A stretch of 64,000 nucleotides of DNA from contig CM020507.1 in NCBI GenBank assembly GCA_009823395.1, positions 5,212,501 through 5,276,500 of the forward strand, written 5' to 3'. The position numbers and the translations under genes were made by a program. Shown piece after piece: positions 22,341-35,751 of the stretch. How positions within the stretch are numbered: position 1 is the stretch's first letter; the number at the start of each line of letters is the position of its first letter. Under the pieces are notes generated by a model. It saw nothing but the letters and a program-made list of their open reading frames with translations. It was not told the DNA's origin and made no database searches. Source of the stretch: Thamnaconus septentrionalis. Its lineage: Eukaryota > Chordata > Actinopteri > Tetraodontiformes > Monacanthidae.

Positions 22341-25300
22341 TCCTGCTGTATCAATCCCTGCACTGTAGCGGTTGGACTTTAAAAAACAGTGAGTCATGAG
22401 CTCTCAGCCTGTCCACCGACACCACAGGCTGTTCATCCCAGTGAGCTCATGCTGTTGCTCCTGAGTCGTCTTTCTTTCCTTGTCAAAGCAGATTTGACCC
22501 GCCAACCTCCTGCGCCGCAGCCACACGGAGCTCGTTGCCATGCTCTCACATCCTGCTAGTGATGTTCAAATTTCAAGACAGTTGTTGCAAAAAACCCCCA
22601 ACAATTTTCATCATCTGTGGTTTCAGACCGTGACAATAGAGCTGTTGCTACGTCACTACTTTAGTTTTGTACCAAAACGGCAACAACAACCAAAAAAAAA
22701 ACCCAAAAGAAATTGACGACAAAAAAAGATGATTGACTTTTGAAGCCATCCTGCCGCGGCTTCCTTCTCCGACATCCTCAAAAAACACGCCTGTTGCCAC
22801 GCGCACCAAGATCATCGTATCCTTCCGCCTCGTCTCACGTTACAAAACCAAAAACGTGTGTGGGGCAGGCGGCTCTTTGAACCAGGTTCAACAGTCGCCT
22901 CCACCGTCCTCAGCGGGCACAGACCCCCCTCCCCAGCTCCCCAGCCCCCCTGCGGAAGCACTTTAACTGTGGCCAAGTGTTGCAGAGAGGAGAAGTAGGT
23001 CAGGAGACATGAGGAGTGTCAGCGTGAGAATAACACGCGCTGACATCAACAGTCAACACCACCCATGCATGTGTGTGCAGCCATCACGACACACGGCAAC
23101 AACAACAACAACAACAACAACATGGAGCTGCTAGCGCCCTCCAACACCACCGACACACACACACACACACACTGACTCCCTCGTCTGTCTCTGGCGGCGT
23201 GGTATGCAGCAAAGGTTAGACTTCATTCACACAGGGGCCCCGGCGCTCTGAAATATGTATGCACTAAAAGTATGAGCCGGTCCTCTGGATAAAAGCATTC
23301 AGTGGGCGGAAATCCGCTGTGTTCCTTCACTCAGGTCACCCACAGTGTCGCAGAGGGACTTCTTGTGTTGTTGGCGACAAGTCAACAGAAATATGAAGGA
23401 AACAGGCACATCGTCAAAGGATTCAGCACTCATTCTTTACGAAAATAATGCAGATTACGGTGTACGTCGATGATGCTGGCTAATATTTAGAAAAGAGAGA
23501 GACATTTTCCGTGGGTCTCTCCAAAAAAAATTAACTCTCAAAATAGATTTGATAAAGTCCCCAAAAACGGCAACTAAAACCCTTGTTGTCGACAAATACA
23601 GTATATGGGTGACACACAGCTACAGCAATGACAGCTGAGCGCTCACATCTCTGACGCTAATGACTGGATGGCTGTTGAAATGTGGCATGTTTGCAGCCTG
23701 AAGAACAAGGCAAGGTAACGTGCCTCAAATTAAAGGCTGACAGGCGCCTTTTGAGCCTGAAAACCATCAGCTGACTTCAAGGACACGAGAACGGCAGGCT
23801 GTGAGGGCATCAGAGTGTCAGAGTGAAGAGATGGGGAGAAAGTACAGAGCAGGTAGATTCATCTCACTAGCGTCTGATGCTCAGGTGCTAAGCTGAGCAC
23901 AGGTTGAAATGTTCCTGTTAAATTTTGTCTCCAATGATCTTGTCAGGCGGCTGGATTTTCTGATCTTTCACGTCACTGGTCTCTCTTGAAAAGCTGCCAC
24001 CTCAGTGGTTTCTCTTCTGAAGCTCTCTAGAAGCATGTTAGCATGTTTAGCTGGGACGCTTCCATGACTTCAAGTGTTGCTACATTTTAAATATTTTTTT
24101 ATCAACATACACTCTCAACAATAACTATTCATATAATAAGACTTTAGAAGATAATATGATTATTAAAAAAAAGCAACGTAATTTTTTTTTTTACTAAAAA
24201 AAATGTATTGCTGTTCTGTAGTAAATATATTTGAGGTATGAATGTGATTCTACAAGAACAACTTAATGCCATTGAAAATTTATTGTGATATCTGATAGTT
24301 TACATTAGAGTGAAAACAGACATGTGACATGGCTTTACTAAGACAGAATGCAAAGCAATGTAGTCAAATAAAAAGCATAGAATTTTTTTTCGCATTTAAA
24401 TTTTGGGAAAAAAAATAAAACAGGCACGACATATAGCCAGTATAAATACAACATGCTTCAGACCTTAAACTGTATTTTAACAGTCCTAAGAAAGAACTTT
24501 TCCCCTGTATACCCATCTAAGCCTGTGATCAACTTCCTATCAGGTACATTTTATTGACGGTAACACAGCTCAAAAAGGCGGCAGCCAGTGTCACAATAAA
24601 ACAAAACAACAAGAAAAAAGTAAACAGTTTTCAGCAGCAAGTATCTACATTTATTTTTATTCTTTAAAATCCAGGCTGCTTTGACGCTGTTTGAGAGAAT
24701 CAAAACATTCCAGAGAAAGACAATGTCATACGTGACAGGATTTCTCCTTTTTTGAGTTTTGGTTTAGCGGTTTGAAATCTCCAGGAGACGCTTCCGACAC
24801 CGTCCCACCCACCGACCCACCGACTGAGCGACGGATGGCACCCAGCCAAAACCTGCTTCTTATTTGGTACGCACCGGCCGTGACACTGGCAACTGCTTTT
24901 TGTTGCTTGGACTTTGATTGGCTGATAAAATCTCCCAGCAGCCACTGCTGGCGCCATGTTGCAGGCCCTGTGTGGAAAAAGAAATCTAATAAAATGAAAA
25001 ATAAAACTGGCCATGTGCAGGTGACAGACCGGACGAGTTTGTTTAGCCGTCAACTTCAGACACAATCGGAAATTTTGTTTTCTAAGGCTGATGACTTAGC
25101 TCTTCGGTTAATGTACGTATTCAAAAATTATAGTCACAATAACCATGTTTAGCAAACAGCTTCTGATGTTTCAACTGAAAGTAAATTGTAAAAAAAAAGA
25201 AGAGAAAAAAAATTATAAAAACAAACATTGAGGGCTAAATATATATAAATATATATAGATAGATACAAAGAGTGTGATCCACACTGGATACACTGAGATT

Positions 25301-25635
25301 GATTTAAAGCCAATGATGCATTCAGTTGCTTTCTTAGTCTCCCGTAAAGTCATAAAAAACAAACTTTGGATATATCATTTCTAATAAGCTAATTTTGAAA
25401 AAGATACAATCGAAGAAAAAACAAATTCCCACTACCAGTAGGGGGCAGACCATCTTCTGAGGAGAGTCCATAAAAAGTTGCCAAGGAGTGGCTTCCTGCG
25501 ACCGACATCCACCGCGGATCGATTTGGACTTTACAGATGGATTTACAGATTGCATGAATGCACCATCGACCCACAGGTCCGGAAAAAACAGTTCATCCAA
25601 TAAGATCCCGGGAAAAAAGAAAAAAAAAAAGAAAG

Positions 25636-25812
25636 CATATTTAGCCCTCTGTTTGTAGCCTCCCGTCTAAAACCGCTAAAGCTCCTGCGTGTTCGCAGGC
25701 AGACTGTAACAAAAAAAAACGAGGTGTCGGAGGGAGGGAGGGTGGAGGCGACAACCCGCCTGTGGTCCAGAAAGAGACATAAGTGCCCTCTGTGACATCA
25801 CAAAGGGCCAAC
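25636..25812 (+). mobile_element. dispersed repeat 'TTAGCCCTCTGTTTG' family, copy 1
   Basis: Contains GCATATTTAGCCCTCTGTTT, GTCTAAAACC and, 100 bp later, GTGCCCTCTGTGACATCACA-AAGGGCC. The same ordered blocks recur at 27,769, 31,977 and 36,070 in this window, which defines a repeat family of about 200-240 bp with no coding capacity. The TTAA-AGGTCCCA left end of other copies suggests a DNA-transposon derivative, unproven. Confidence 0.5.
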
Positions 25813-27489
25813 ATCCTCGGCAAACATCTTTTTTCCAAAGAAAAAAAAAGAAATAAAACCAAACAAAAGCATGAAAGGCAGTGGAGGATGGACCATTTCT
25901 GGGGGGAGTTCCAGTCACCGCTGCTCCCAAAGTGAACTGGGCGTGATGCAGGCGGCTGCAGCCTGCAGTGCACGAAGTGACGGCTGTGTTGAAGTACAAT
26001 CAAAGAGAGTTAGAGGACCTTTCAGGACCTTTCAGGACCTGCAGCACGGCCCCGGCAGGACGGAGAGTCTCTCGCCCCCTGCGGCACGGCGGGAGAATCC
26101 AGCTCGCCCTCCACGTCCACACGGCTCAGCAGAGAGCCAATCAGCGGCCTCCGCCGACGCTGAGCTCAAACCACACCAGCGAACAGATACACCAGCGAAC
26201 GAGAGAAAAGAAAAGACAAGAGAAAAACAACGGGATAAATCACCTCCAAGCAAACTAAACCTGCTCTGGTGTTTTTTCCTTTTTCTTCGAGAATCACCGG
26301 GAAAGACGGAGAAAAGCCAAAAAGCTGAGGCAAAAATAAAATCATCATCGTAACAACAACAACAAATCAGGACAGATAAAAACGTTTTCCAGAGCAGAAG
26401 AAGGGGGAAAAAAGAAATCAATTGGTATGGGAGGGAAAAAAACCCAAAAACCCCAAAAAACAGAAACTGAACATTCACTTGAGTGTGCAGCCATGCATGT
26501 GTTCTAATACATGCATACGCACGCACGCACACACGCACGCACACACGCACACACACACACACAAGCACACACACAGGCACTCACACTTACGCACTCGCAC
26601 TCGCACACACACGCTCACACAGCCAGAGGTACAGTGAACAAAAGTGCTTCAAGTTGGGGAAGTAAAACAACTAACCCAGTAGAAATACGTATAAAACCTT
26701 AAATATGTTACTTTATGTACAAAAAAGCGTGACACGGGGCCAATATCTCAGCTGTTTATGTCGTTGCGTGTTTTCAAGTAGGTATCACCGCTAACTAGTC
26801 AGGGTTTGCATTGTCGACGTCCTAGTTTTTTTTTCTGTTTGTTTCGTTTTTTTTTTCAGTTTTGTACAATAAAAGGTCATGTGATCTGACTGACCTTGCC
26901 AGCAAAGTAATCAATCACTGCTGATTTTTTTTTTTTTTTTTTAAAGTTGATTCTCGTTTAAATCTCTCCCGCCCCGCCCCCTACCCCACCCTCGCGGCCC
27001 CTCCCCCACCCAACCCCACCTGAACCTGCTGACTTTTCACACAGACAACAACAAGGAGTCTAAAGCTCTCCCTCCTCCACGCCTCTCGCTGAGAAACTGT
27101 ATACTAAATATCCTTTTGTTTGTTTGTTGTTGTTTTGCACCACTAAATCTCATCTTACAAAATATATGCACGTATGTAAGTATTCCATGTTTTTGTCAAG
27201 AAAGTGGGTGAGAAAAGAGAAAAAGACGAGGAAAATGTGCGAGGATTTTGGTGAAGAAGAGAGTCTGGCCCGCGGTTGGTTGCTTTCTTTTTTCATATTT
27301 TCAACCAGTAAAATAGGGAAGACAAGTCGGTTCACATGAGGGGTTTTTTTTCTCTCTACCTTTCTATCGTTCTTTAGTTTTTTTTGGAGTTATGCACCGC
27401 ACAACAGAAAAACAGGGGAGGCCGTTCGTGATTTTTGAAGAGGCACACGATTCAAACGGCTTGGAGGCAAAACGCAGACGCGCTCCACA

Positions 27490-27490
<1 letters not shown>

Positions 27491-27550
<60 letters not shown>
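27491..27550 (+). repeat. (GA)n microsatellite
   Basis: 60 bp GA run with one GG interruption, within the probable ypel1 3' UTR. Confidence 0.92.
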
Positions 27551-27552
<2 letters not shown>

Positions 27553-27765
27553 GGTTCCAGACAGACCCGGGAGACGAGGAGACGAGAGGAGGAGCAGGAG
27601 GAGGGAAAGCAGTAAAGTGCAAAAAGGACCTGCAAGCGCAGGACGAAACGGTGGGAATTACTGGAGAGCAGCAGAAAAGAAAAAAAAGAAGGAAAGAAAA
27701 GAAGAAACAACAGCACTCCAAGCTGGAAGAGAGAGAAAAGGCAAAAAATGTTAAGGCAAATGATT

Positions 27766-27984
27766 TAAAGGTCCCATAATGTGCCAATTATCCAAAACGC
27801 GGTGTAGGTCAAGAAAAAAGGCGTATTTAGCCCTCTGTTTACAGCATCTTGCTAAAAAAAAAAAAAACAAGAAAAGATGGATGCTTGTGAGACCTGCCAC
27901 TGATATGAAAGAGGACAAAAAGCGAGGGAAGAGTCACTGACCAAGGAGAGGCATTGGTGCCCTCTGTGACATCACAAAGGGTGC
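27766..27984 (+). mobile_element. dispersed repeat 'TTAGCCCTCTGTTTG' family, copy 2
   Basis: Starts TTTAAAGGTCCCATAATGTG, then GTATTTAGCCCTCTGTTTAC, then GTGCCCTCTGTGACATCACA-AAGGG, in the same order and orientation as the copy at 25,636. Confidence 0.5.
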
Positions 27985-29474
27985 CAGAGTTTTGGATGGA
28001 TGGATCAACACTGAACCAGGGTCAATTTTGCTCCGTACGGGGCCTTTAAATTGAGGCGGAGGGGCGGCGGCCTCCAGCACTCGTCCTTCCGTCTGCCACC
28101 ATCCAAAGAGAAAAAGAAAGAGAAGAGGAAAGAAGAGGAAAGAAGAGGAGAAGCCAAGCGTCTGCCTCCAAACCCAGATGAACCAGAGAGCCTCTGCAAA
28201 GTGCAAACCAGAGAGCACTGTTCAAGTGTTGTAATGCCTGACCACACACACACACAGTGCATATATACACACAGTCATATGCATATATACAGTACATATG
28301 TGCATGACAGCAAATATATATATATGTAAATATATATATATATATATAAAGTATATCTATAAATTCATGTTCCAATAGCTATGCACTAAAAACATTTTCA
28401 TATATTTCTGGATATGTCATCATAGAGTGTATATATGTCTTTCCATGTTGTCCATTCTCACATCTCAAACGTGTGAAACTGATTGACAGACGATCATCTA
28501 AAGTCCTGCTCCTCCTGTACGACTCTTCCAGCCGTGGTACTGCTGCAAAATGGGACCAGCCACAATCGCATTGAGCCAAAACACTACAAATATTCTCTGT
28601 CTGAGTGTATGTTTGTGTAAATGTATTTTTAAATATATATGTATATATATATATTTATGTGACATGTCAAACAAATACTTTTTGATGCTTTTTTTTCCGG
28701 GGTGCTGAAGAGTAGCTGATAGGCTGGAGGGGGAGAGGATAGAGAGAAAACTACCTGGAAAGAATGGAAATAAAACATAGCAAGAATAATAATAATAATA
28801 ACAACAACAACAATAATTAAAAAAAAAAAACACCACACTACAGCAATCCCGGCGTTTCGCCTCGTAAAAGAAAGACTACCCTCAAAAAATAAAGAAAAAG
28901 AAATGCTGCTACATATCGGAAACTCAAGATAAACTCCCTCTCCCCTCTGCTCCCCCTCCCCCGTCCCTGATTGCTCGTTTTGGACAATTAGCAAAAGAGG
29001 GGAAAAAACAGAAAAGACAAAAAAAATTAATCAAACACACTGAGCTGAGACACCAACCAGCGACACACACAGAGACACAACAGCAAGATGGAGGAGGGGG
29101 GGTTAAGCAATGCTAACCAGTAACATCCATCTGCCATCAAAGTCAAACCTTTCAGCAAAGTTGAGGTTTGAGTTCAAACCGACCCCCTGCCCTTTCACCC
29201 CCCACCACCACTGAAAAAAACAACATTGAAAGGAGCCAAAAGTCCTTCGTCTCATCGCTGGATGGGCAGAGAAAAAATAAAGGAGAAAAAACCACTCTCA
29301 GAGTCTCTGTCGCCATGGTGCGTCTCCACATCACCACCATCACCTGTCAGCGTGGGCGGGGCCCTGTAGCCACTGGGACACGCCCCTCCCCATTGAAAAA
29401 ATAAAAAGCTCCGGAGCTGCGAGGGGAAAACCACACAATCTTAACGTGGGTATGCGTGTGTGTGTGTGCGTGCA

Positions 29475-29505
<31 letters not shown>

Positions 29506-29550
29506 ATCCACCACGTCCTCCTCGTTCAGTCACAGTTGATGAGCAGGTAG

Positions 29551-29587
<37 letters not shown>

Positions 29588-29871
29588 TTTGTGTGCACGT
29601 GCGTGTGTGCACATGAACGAGGAGTGTGAGGGGTCACGGACAAAGGCTCCAGGTGGTTGGTGGGGGTGGGGGAGGGCCAGGAGGAAGGGGCGGGGCCAGT
29701 AGGGGCGTGTGTGTGGTTGATGGTTGTCGCTCCACGTAGTTCAGTAAAGATCATTCGGCGGTCAGAGAGAAGAAGAAGAAGAAGAAGAAGAAAATGGGTG
29801 GGGGGAGGGGGCAGGGCCCCGGGTGGATGGGGGGTTGTGTGGGGTCTGGGGGGGTCTGGGGGGGGTCTGGC

Positions 29872-29872
<1 letters not shown>

Positions 29873-29907
<35 letters not shown>
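29873..29907 (-). repeat. ypel1: (CTG)n in the ypel1 3' UTR
   Basis: About 11-12 CTG units on the transcript strand, starting two bases after the TGA stop. Confidence 0.9.
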
Positions 29908-29908
<1 letters not shown>

Positions 29909-29998
29909 TCACTCCCAGCCGTTGTCCTTGATCATGTGAGCCAGCTCGATGATGAACTTTCCCTCTTTGTACTTTTGACTGCTCTCAAAGGCGTGTTC
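29909..29998 (-). CDS. ypel1: ypel1 coding exon 4 (terminal)
   Basis: Acceptor GCTGCAG. It encodes [20 protein letters not shown] and HMIKDNGWE, then TGA. A CTG-type triplet repeat begins two bases after the stop. Confidence 0.96.
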   Translation of the reverse strand, partial: EHAFESSQKYKEGKFIIELAHMIKDNGWE

Positions 29999-32900
29999 CT
30001 GCAGCAGCGAGCAGACACAGAGGAGACAGACAGCAGCGTGAACTTTGACCTCCACGAGTCACACCGGGAACATCCTCACAAATCAATGGGCAAAACGAAC
30101 TGAACAAAACAAAAAAAAACAAGTAGGTGTACACGTGGATGTTTAGGACACATTTTAGATTTGATTTTTGTTTTTACGTGTTTAGAATAGAAAAGACTTT
30201 CTGGTCATTGCGACATGAACAATAAAATGATCTCGAATTATCTTGATCGTGAAGACACTTCTTCAGAAGAAGCGTCTTCTTCAAGAGCACCAGAACCAGT
30301 CCCATTGCCCTCACTGAACCCGACTAATTGAACCACCCTGTTGCTGTGCAAATGTTTTGCGTTGGGGATCGTTGACTGTGGTATTGAGGCAGTTATTATT
30401 GTGGTTATTGCAGTTGGCTAGAACAGCAATAACCACCTCAATGCCACATAAAAAAAACAATACAGTCAGTCGCTGCGTTTCCATGACCCCTAGAATTGCA
30501 CTAAAACTTAAATATGGCAATAAAACACTGGTGATCAAACAGCTAAACTTGGAAAAACCTCTCAAATATGGCGAAAAGCTTTTGAGGCTCTCATGAGGTG
30601 GTTTTTCCAGACGTATCCGTATGGAGGTATATCGCAAAAAAGGGTCATGGAAACACTTTTTTTCATATTTACACGTCAGCGGACGTGACGTAGGGGGTCA
30701 CGTGACCAGTTGACTTCCAGCGAAAATGGCACGTTGTGTTTGGACGGAGGAGGAGACGGAATAAACGGAACAAACATAAACAAACAAAAGCAAATGCAAT
30801 TCTCGTCAAAACTCGCAGGACGAGATTTGACGAGAATTACGGCTTCACACCGTTCGATGGAAACACCTGCAAATCGCAACTGCAACTGAATATCACTTCC
30901 ATGTTGCAAAAAAAACTGTCATGGCAACGCAGCTGGTGTTGGTGTGGGCTCCACCTGTCCACTGCGTCCACCAGGTGTCTACGGTGGCCTGGAAGGTGCA
31001 TCAGGAGCAAGTTGCATCATTTGAAGATGCTGCTGCTGCAGCCACACAGTCGGGACGCGCTGATCACGTCGCTGTTGTTGGGCCTCGTAGAACCAGCTCT
31101 GCTCCGGGACTCCGGCCAAGAACCAATAATTGTTTTTCTTTTTGTTGTCGTCGGCTGTGACTGAAGGAGCGTCTTTGCTCAGCTCCTTCACAACCCGCCT
31201 GTAGCCTTTTCTTTTTCTTTTTTTTTCTGTGTGTGTGCGTGTTGTACAATTAGCGGGACAAGCCTCTTCAAAACGGCCTGACATTTAATCACTGCAGACT
31301 CTCCGAGGAACCAGCCTCTCTGTCTGCCACGAACCTTTTGCCGCTGTAATTATCTCCGCCACTTCCGAGAGCAGAGTGCTTAAACTGCGGGGCAGAAACA
31401 CGGATGTGTGAAAGGAAAAAATTAAAAAAGGAAAAAACCCACATGGCTCTTAAAGAGAGCGACCAGGACCTTTTTTTGGGGGGGGCTGTAATTTCAATCT
31501 AAAAGAGGCCTGGTGATGTTTTTGGTTTTTTTTTTTTTTTGCAAGTTGGGAGGTGATGAATCATCAGGATGGCTGAAAAAAAAAGAAAAAAAGGGTGTGG
31601 AGGTGCGGGGGTAGGAAGTGGTGGTGGTGGGGGTGGGGGGGTCAGGATAGAAGTGTAGGAGTGACTGACTTACATATTTCCAACCCAGGGTGGTTTTACA
31701 GTTTTCACAGTAGATATCAGCCACGGCGTGTAAACCCGTGAGGAGAACCCGCTCCTCCGCTGGCCCGCAGCCCACATTCACCCTGCAGGGGGGACAGGAA
31801 GCGGAGGTCAGAGGTCAAAGGTCGGAGGAGTTCACATCTCATCTTCCATGCACACCTGTCGCGATGTCACCTTGTTACGGGTAAAATACTGTCTGCTGTG
31901 TCTCGTGGAGGCGTTTTGTTGCCCACGTTCTTCCCGTGTTCAGACTTTGTGTGAGTAATGAGGGGAAAAAAAACAAATGAGGTCCCCAGTAAACAGCACA
32001 ATTAGCCCGCTGTTTGCTCCTCGCCTTGGCTTCCTGCTAAAGCTGACGACTCGCTGTGTCTGCCGACAGTTAAATAAGTGAGGCCTCAGAGGGCGGAGCC
32101 AACAACACCTGGCTGTGCTGAGGTCTCCAATGTGGGAGGGGTCTAAATGCCCCTTTTGACATCAAAAACAAGGCCACCAGGTGTGCGTGGTAGCACGCAG
32201 CACACGAGAAAAGTGGAGGAACGACGAGGAAAACCTGCAGAACACGAAGCTTTTGACGCTTTGTGTTCTGCAGCTTGCAGGGCAGGGCAGTTTGCAAAAA
32301 TCAACTTCCTCCTTTAGGTGTGTGTGTGTTCATACTCACACTGAGTTAAAGAGATAGGCTCTTCCTTGACTTCCTTGAAATGACTGAAACGAGAAGGGAG
32401 GAGACGCGTGAGTCGACAAAAAACACAGACAAGTCGGCACAAACAGCAGCAGCTGCTGACGTCCCGAGGCGGCTGTCAGCCGACCAGGTGGCTTCAGCTG
32501 CCGACTGGTTCTCTCACCTTGTTAAAAATGGTTTCGCACGCGTTTCTGACGTCAGAGGAAAAACACAACAGCAAGAAACACGAGGGAGCCCGAGTCACGG
32601 CTCTGGTGACGAGTTCAAGGGCTTTCACAAGCTTCTCCTCTTCTGTTGCATCAGAGGTTTTTTTTTGTTTTTTAATATATTTTTTTGAAAAATCCTTTGG
32701 AGAAAATGGGGGAGTAAAAACGCAAAGCAATGTTGCTGCTGCTACAAAAAGACGAGAGCTTGGGTGCATTTCTGCAGGTAACGTAACGCTTAATCCTGAG
32801 CTCTGGGTGTTGGGGGTCTGCAGTCACTCTCTAGCTAGCTAGGCTAGCAGTGGCAGCTGTTTATTAAAGAAGAATTCAGCTTTAATCTAAAGGGAAATTT

Positions 32901-35704
32901 AGTTAGACGGGGCCACGGAGCGTAGCTAAACTAATCAAAAAGCCTTTGACGATGAGTGACAGCTGCTGGAGTTTCTTCTCTTTGTGCTGCAGGACGTTTT
33001 GAACAAATCTCTAAGTTTGTGCTGCTTTTTCTGAATTTGCCCATTGATATAAATTTACCAAATTTGGTTGCAAATATCACACTAAAGATAGCACTGCCTG
33101 ACACGGATGTTATAAAATTAGACTTGGGCAGTTAAGTGCTGAATAAGTAAGTTGTTTTTCTTTCTTTTTTTTAACATGGCATAAAATAGATGCTGCCAGC
33201 TTCAGAATTAGAAGCTTCAAACAGGCCAAACACACACGGCGGCCTGATTCTCCTCCCCTCAGCCCACAGACAGGCCTCAATCGGCTTTGCCCCGCCCTCC
33301 CCCGCTGGTCACCCCCACCCCATCCACCCCCGTACATTGCAGATAGGTTTGCGGCTGCAGCGGCTGAGGCCGCTGAGCTAATGCTGCCTAATAGAAGCAG
33401 CAGCTGCTCCGCTCCGCTGACCGCAGCCGCCAACACCACCACCACCGCCGCCGCCGCCGCCACTGGGCCATAGGGGAGGGTTTCAGAACCGACTGGCCGC
33501 CAGTGTCCCACCATGCTGGGAAAACAAGTTTGATTTCAAAATAACGAGGTTGGAAGAGTCTTAACGGACGGCAACTTCAGAGAGCGAGAAGGTTGTTTAT
33601 ATTATTCTCCCCTGCGCCCCCCTCGTCACTGTAGGTGTTGACTGTCACGTCCTCCAGTTTGACCCGGCGCCTCGATACCCCCCCCCTGCCTCCCTACCCT
33701 TCCCAAAACTGTGCGACATGTGACCTTTAGCTGCAGGAGGGAACTAGGTCAGTCCCTGTGGAGTCAACAAGTCCTCTCTGTGCACAGCGGCCCGGCCAGG
33801 CTGGGGGTTGGTGACGCACCACGTGACCAGAGCCGGGTGTCGTATCTGGGCTTCAACCGCGGCTCAGTCATCAACTTAACCACCGGCCAAACGAAAAAAA
33901 AAAAAAAGAAAGGAAAAAAGTAAAACAAAGAAAGGGGGGTTGGTGGGGGTTGGGAGGAGGCGGCTCCGTCTCTCTGTATCTCTGTCCTCATCTGTGGTCA
34001 TGCAGTCTATTTTTATTTGGCTCTGCTCTTCTCTCTTCCGCCTCTGTGGCTGCAGGAATATCAGGATGTTGAGGGTCCAGCGACAAAACTCAAATGGTTT
34101 TTATCCTGAAACAATCACATTTGGGTCATTTTTTTTTTAAAGAGCAGCAGCAGCAGCAGCAGCTTTAAAGCTGGGCTTAAATCCTCCAGACTCTCAAAAA
34201 ATCCTATTAGACGGCCGACACTGTTATATTTGTTGTCAAAATGTACAAATGCAGCAGAAGATGAATAAAAAAAGGTCATCTGCGGTCAGATAGTACTGCG
34301 CCTCCCTCCTTCTCTCCCCTCCCCTACATAGCTTAATAAAACATGAGCGCGGTAACCAGGCTCGTTTTCTTAAGCTTCTGCAATTGCACTTGTTGTTGTT
34401 TTTTAACGCTCGTTCCAAAGAAATGAATTCTACAACGCAAATCTCAAAATCCCTCCTCTGAATCCTCTTGGCCACCGTGGCCCCGGAGGGGAAACAATAC
34501 TTTGCTCAGAGAAATCCGCTCGGCCAGCAGCAGCGGCCCAAACCTGCAGACGCTAAAAAGCTGCGACCGCACAGAGTTTCTCTGACGGACCTCGCAGACA
34601 ATCACGGCGGAGCCACGTCTGATCATGGCAGCCTTGATCAAAAAAAAGATTCACAGGGAGGATTAAAGGCTGCTCCTTCAAACGGGCGACACAATAAAGT
34701 CCGAACCCGAGTTGTGAAACACAGATTAACTTGAAGCCATTAACAATCCCGGCGAGATCGACTTTTACCATCTGCCTCACCAGATGCCGACTGTGCTAGG
34801 TGACGGCTCATCCTGTTAAAACACCAAAAGCTCTCTTGCAGTTCAGCTCAAGCCACAGGTTTTTGTGAACGACGCTGAAAAAAAGGCTAAATGGAAACTC
34901 CATAATTTGAGACGCCAAAACAATTGGAAAAAAAAAATAGTTTTGACAGACAAACTAGTTGGATTCTGCTATTGTTGCCTCAGTTAAAGTTGATTGTAAA
35001 GAGTTTAAACTGTCCTGCAGTCAGGTGAAGACACACCTGAGGCTGTTACAGTTACCTGCCACTCACCTGAGACGTCAGCTAGCTGGCTAACTAGCTGGCT
35101 TACTAGCCTAGTGGATCAGCTAAACCAGGGGTGGGGGGGACTTCTTGACTGGTGGGGCCAGAATGGGTTGTAAATTGTGACAGAGGGGCCGGAGCAGCAG
35201 CAGATGAATGGAGTGGTTTGGTGAGCCACCTCATAGGAGGAAAAAGATATCATGGGATGTGTAGAAAACATGTTGCTTTAATGTCAATTGAAAATGAACC
35301 AAAGCAAAGTTACAACAAAATCAGTGTTTGAAGCCTGATTCAAAAGCTGAACTGGCCGCATGTGGCCCCCGGGCCGTAGTTTGCCCATGCCTGAGAATAA
35401 ATTGGCAGAACTCTAAAAACAAAAAAAAAACAAAAAAATCACTGGGCTTCCACCAGCAACAGTGAGATGATCTGTAGTTTACGTTCGTGCCGCCGCCGCC
35501 GACCTTGGCGCAGAAAACCGTTGCTCGCCATGATCTTGATTCAGCACGGGAGTGACACCACCTATCTGCTGCAGGACGTCAGTGTCATCTGATAAAAACC
35601 AGAAGTGACGGTGAAGCTACAGAGATGCAGCGCAGTCAGGGCCACGATAACAACGCATGTCGGATCTTATTTTGTTCTTTATGTTCGGGGGTGCGTGTGT
35701 TAAG

Positions 35705-35751
<47 letters not shown>

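Larger units (their letters stand above)
20616..24049. other. intergenic, no gene seen
   Basis: Right flank of the satellite. It contains a C/T-rich tract (20,905-20,975), a stray CTAACCCTAACCC at 21,195, the MITE hairpin at 21,851, a SINE remnant at 22,255 and (CAA)n at 23,098-23,120. No coding pattern. Confidence 0.6.
24050..29908 (-). other. ypel1: probable ypel1 3' UTR and downstream flank
   Basis: No coding exon is seen in this AT-rich stretch on either strand. Vertebrate YPEL1 has a 3' UTR of several kb, so part of this interval is probably transcribed. Minus-strand AATAAA signals occur near 24,650, read as TTTATT on the plus strand, and could mark its end. It also holds a (GA)n run at 27,491-27,550, (TG)n at 29,458-29,502 and 29,551-29,585, an AT-rich patch at 28,317-28,345, and two copies of a dispersed repeat at 25,636 and 27,769. 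The boundary is inference only. Confidence 0.35.
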
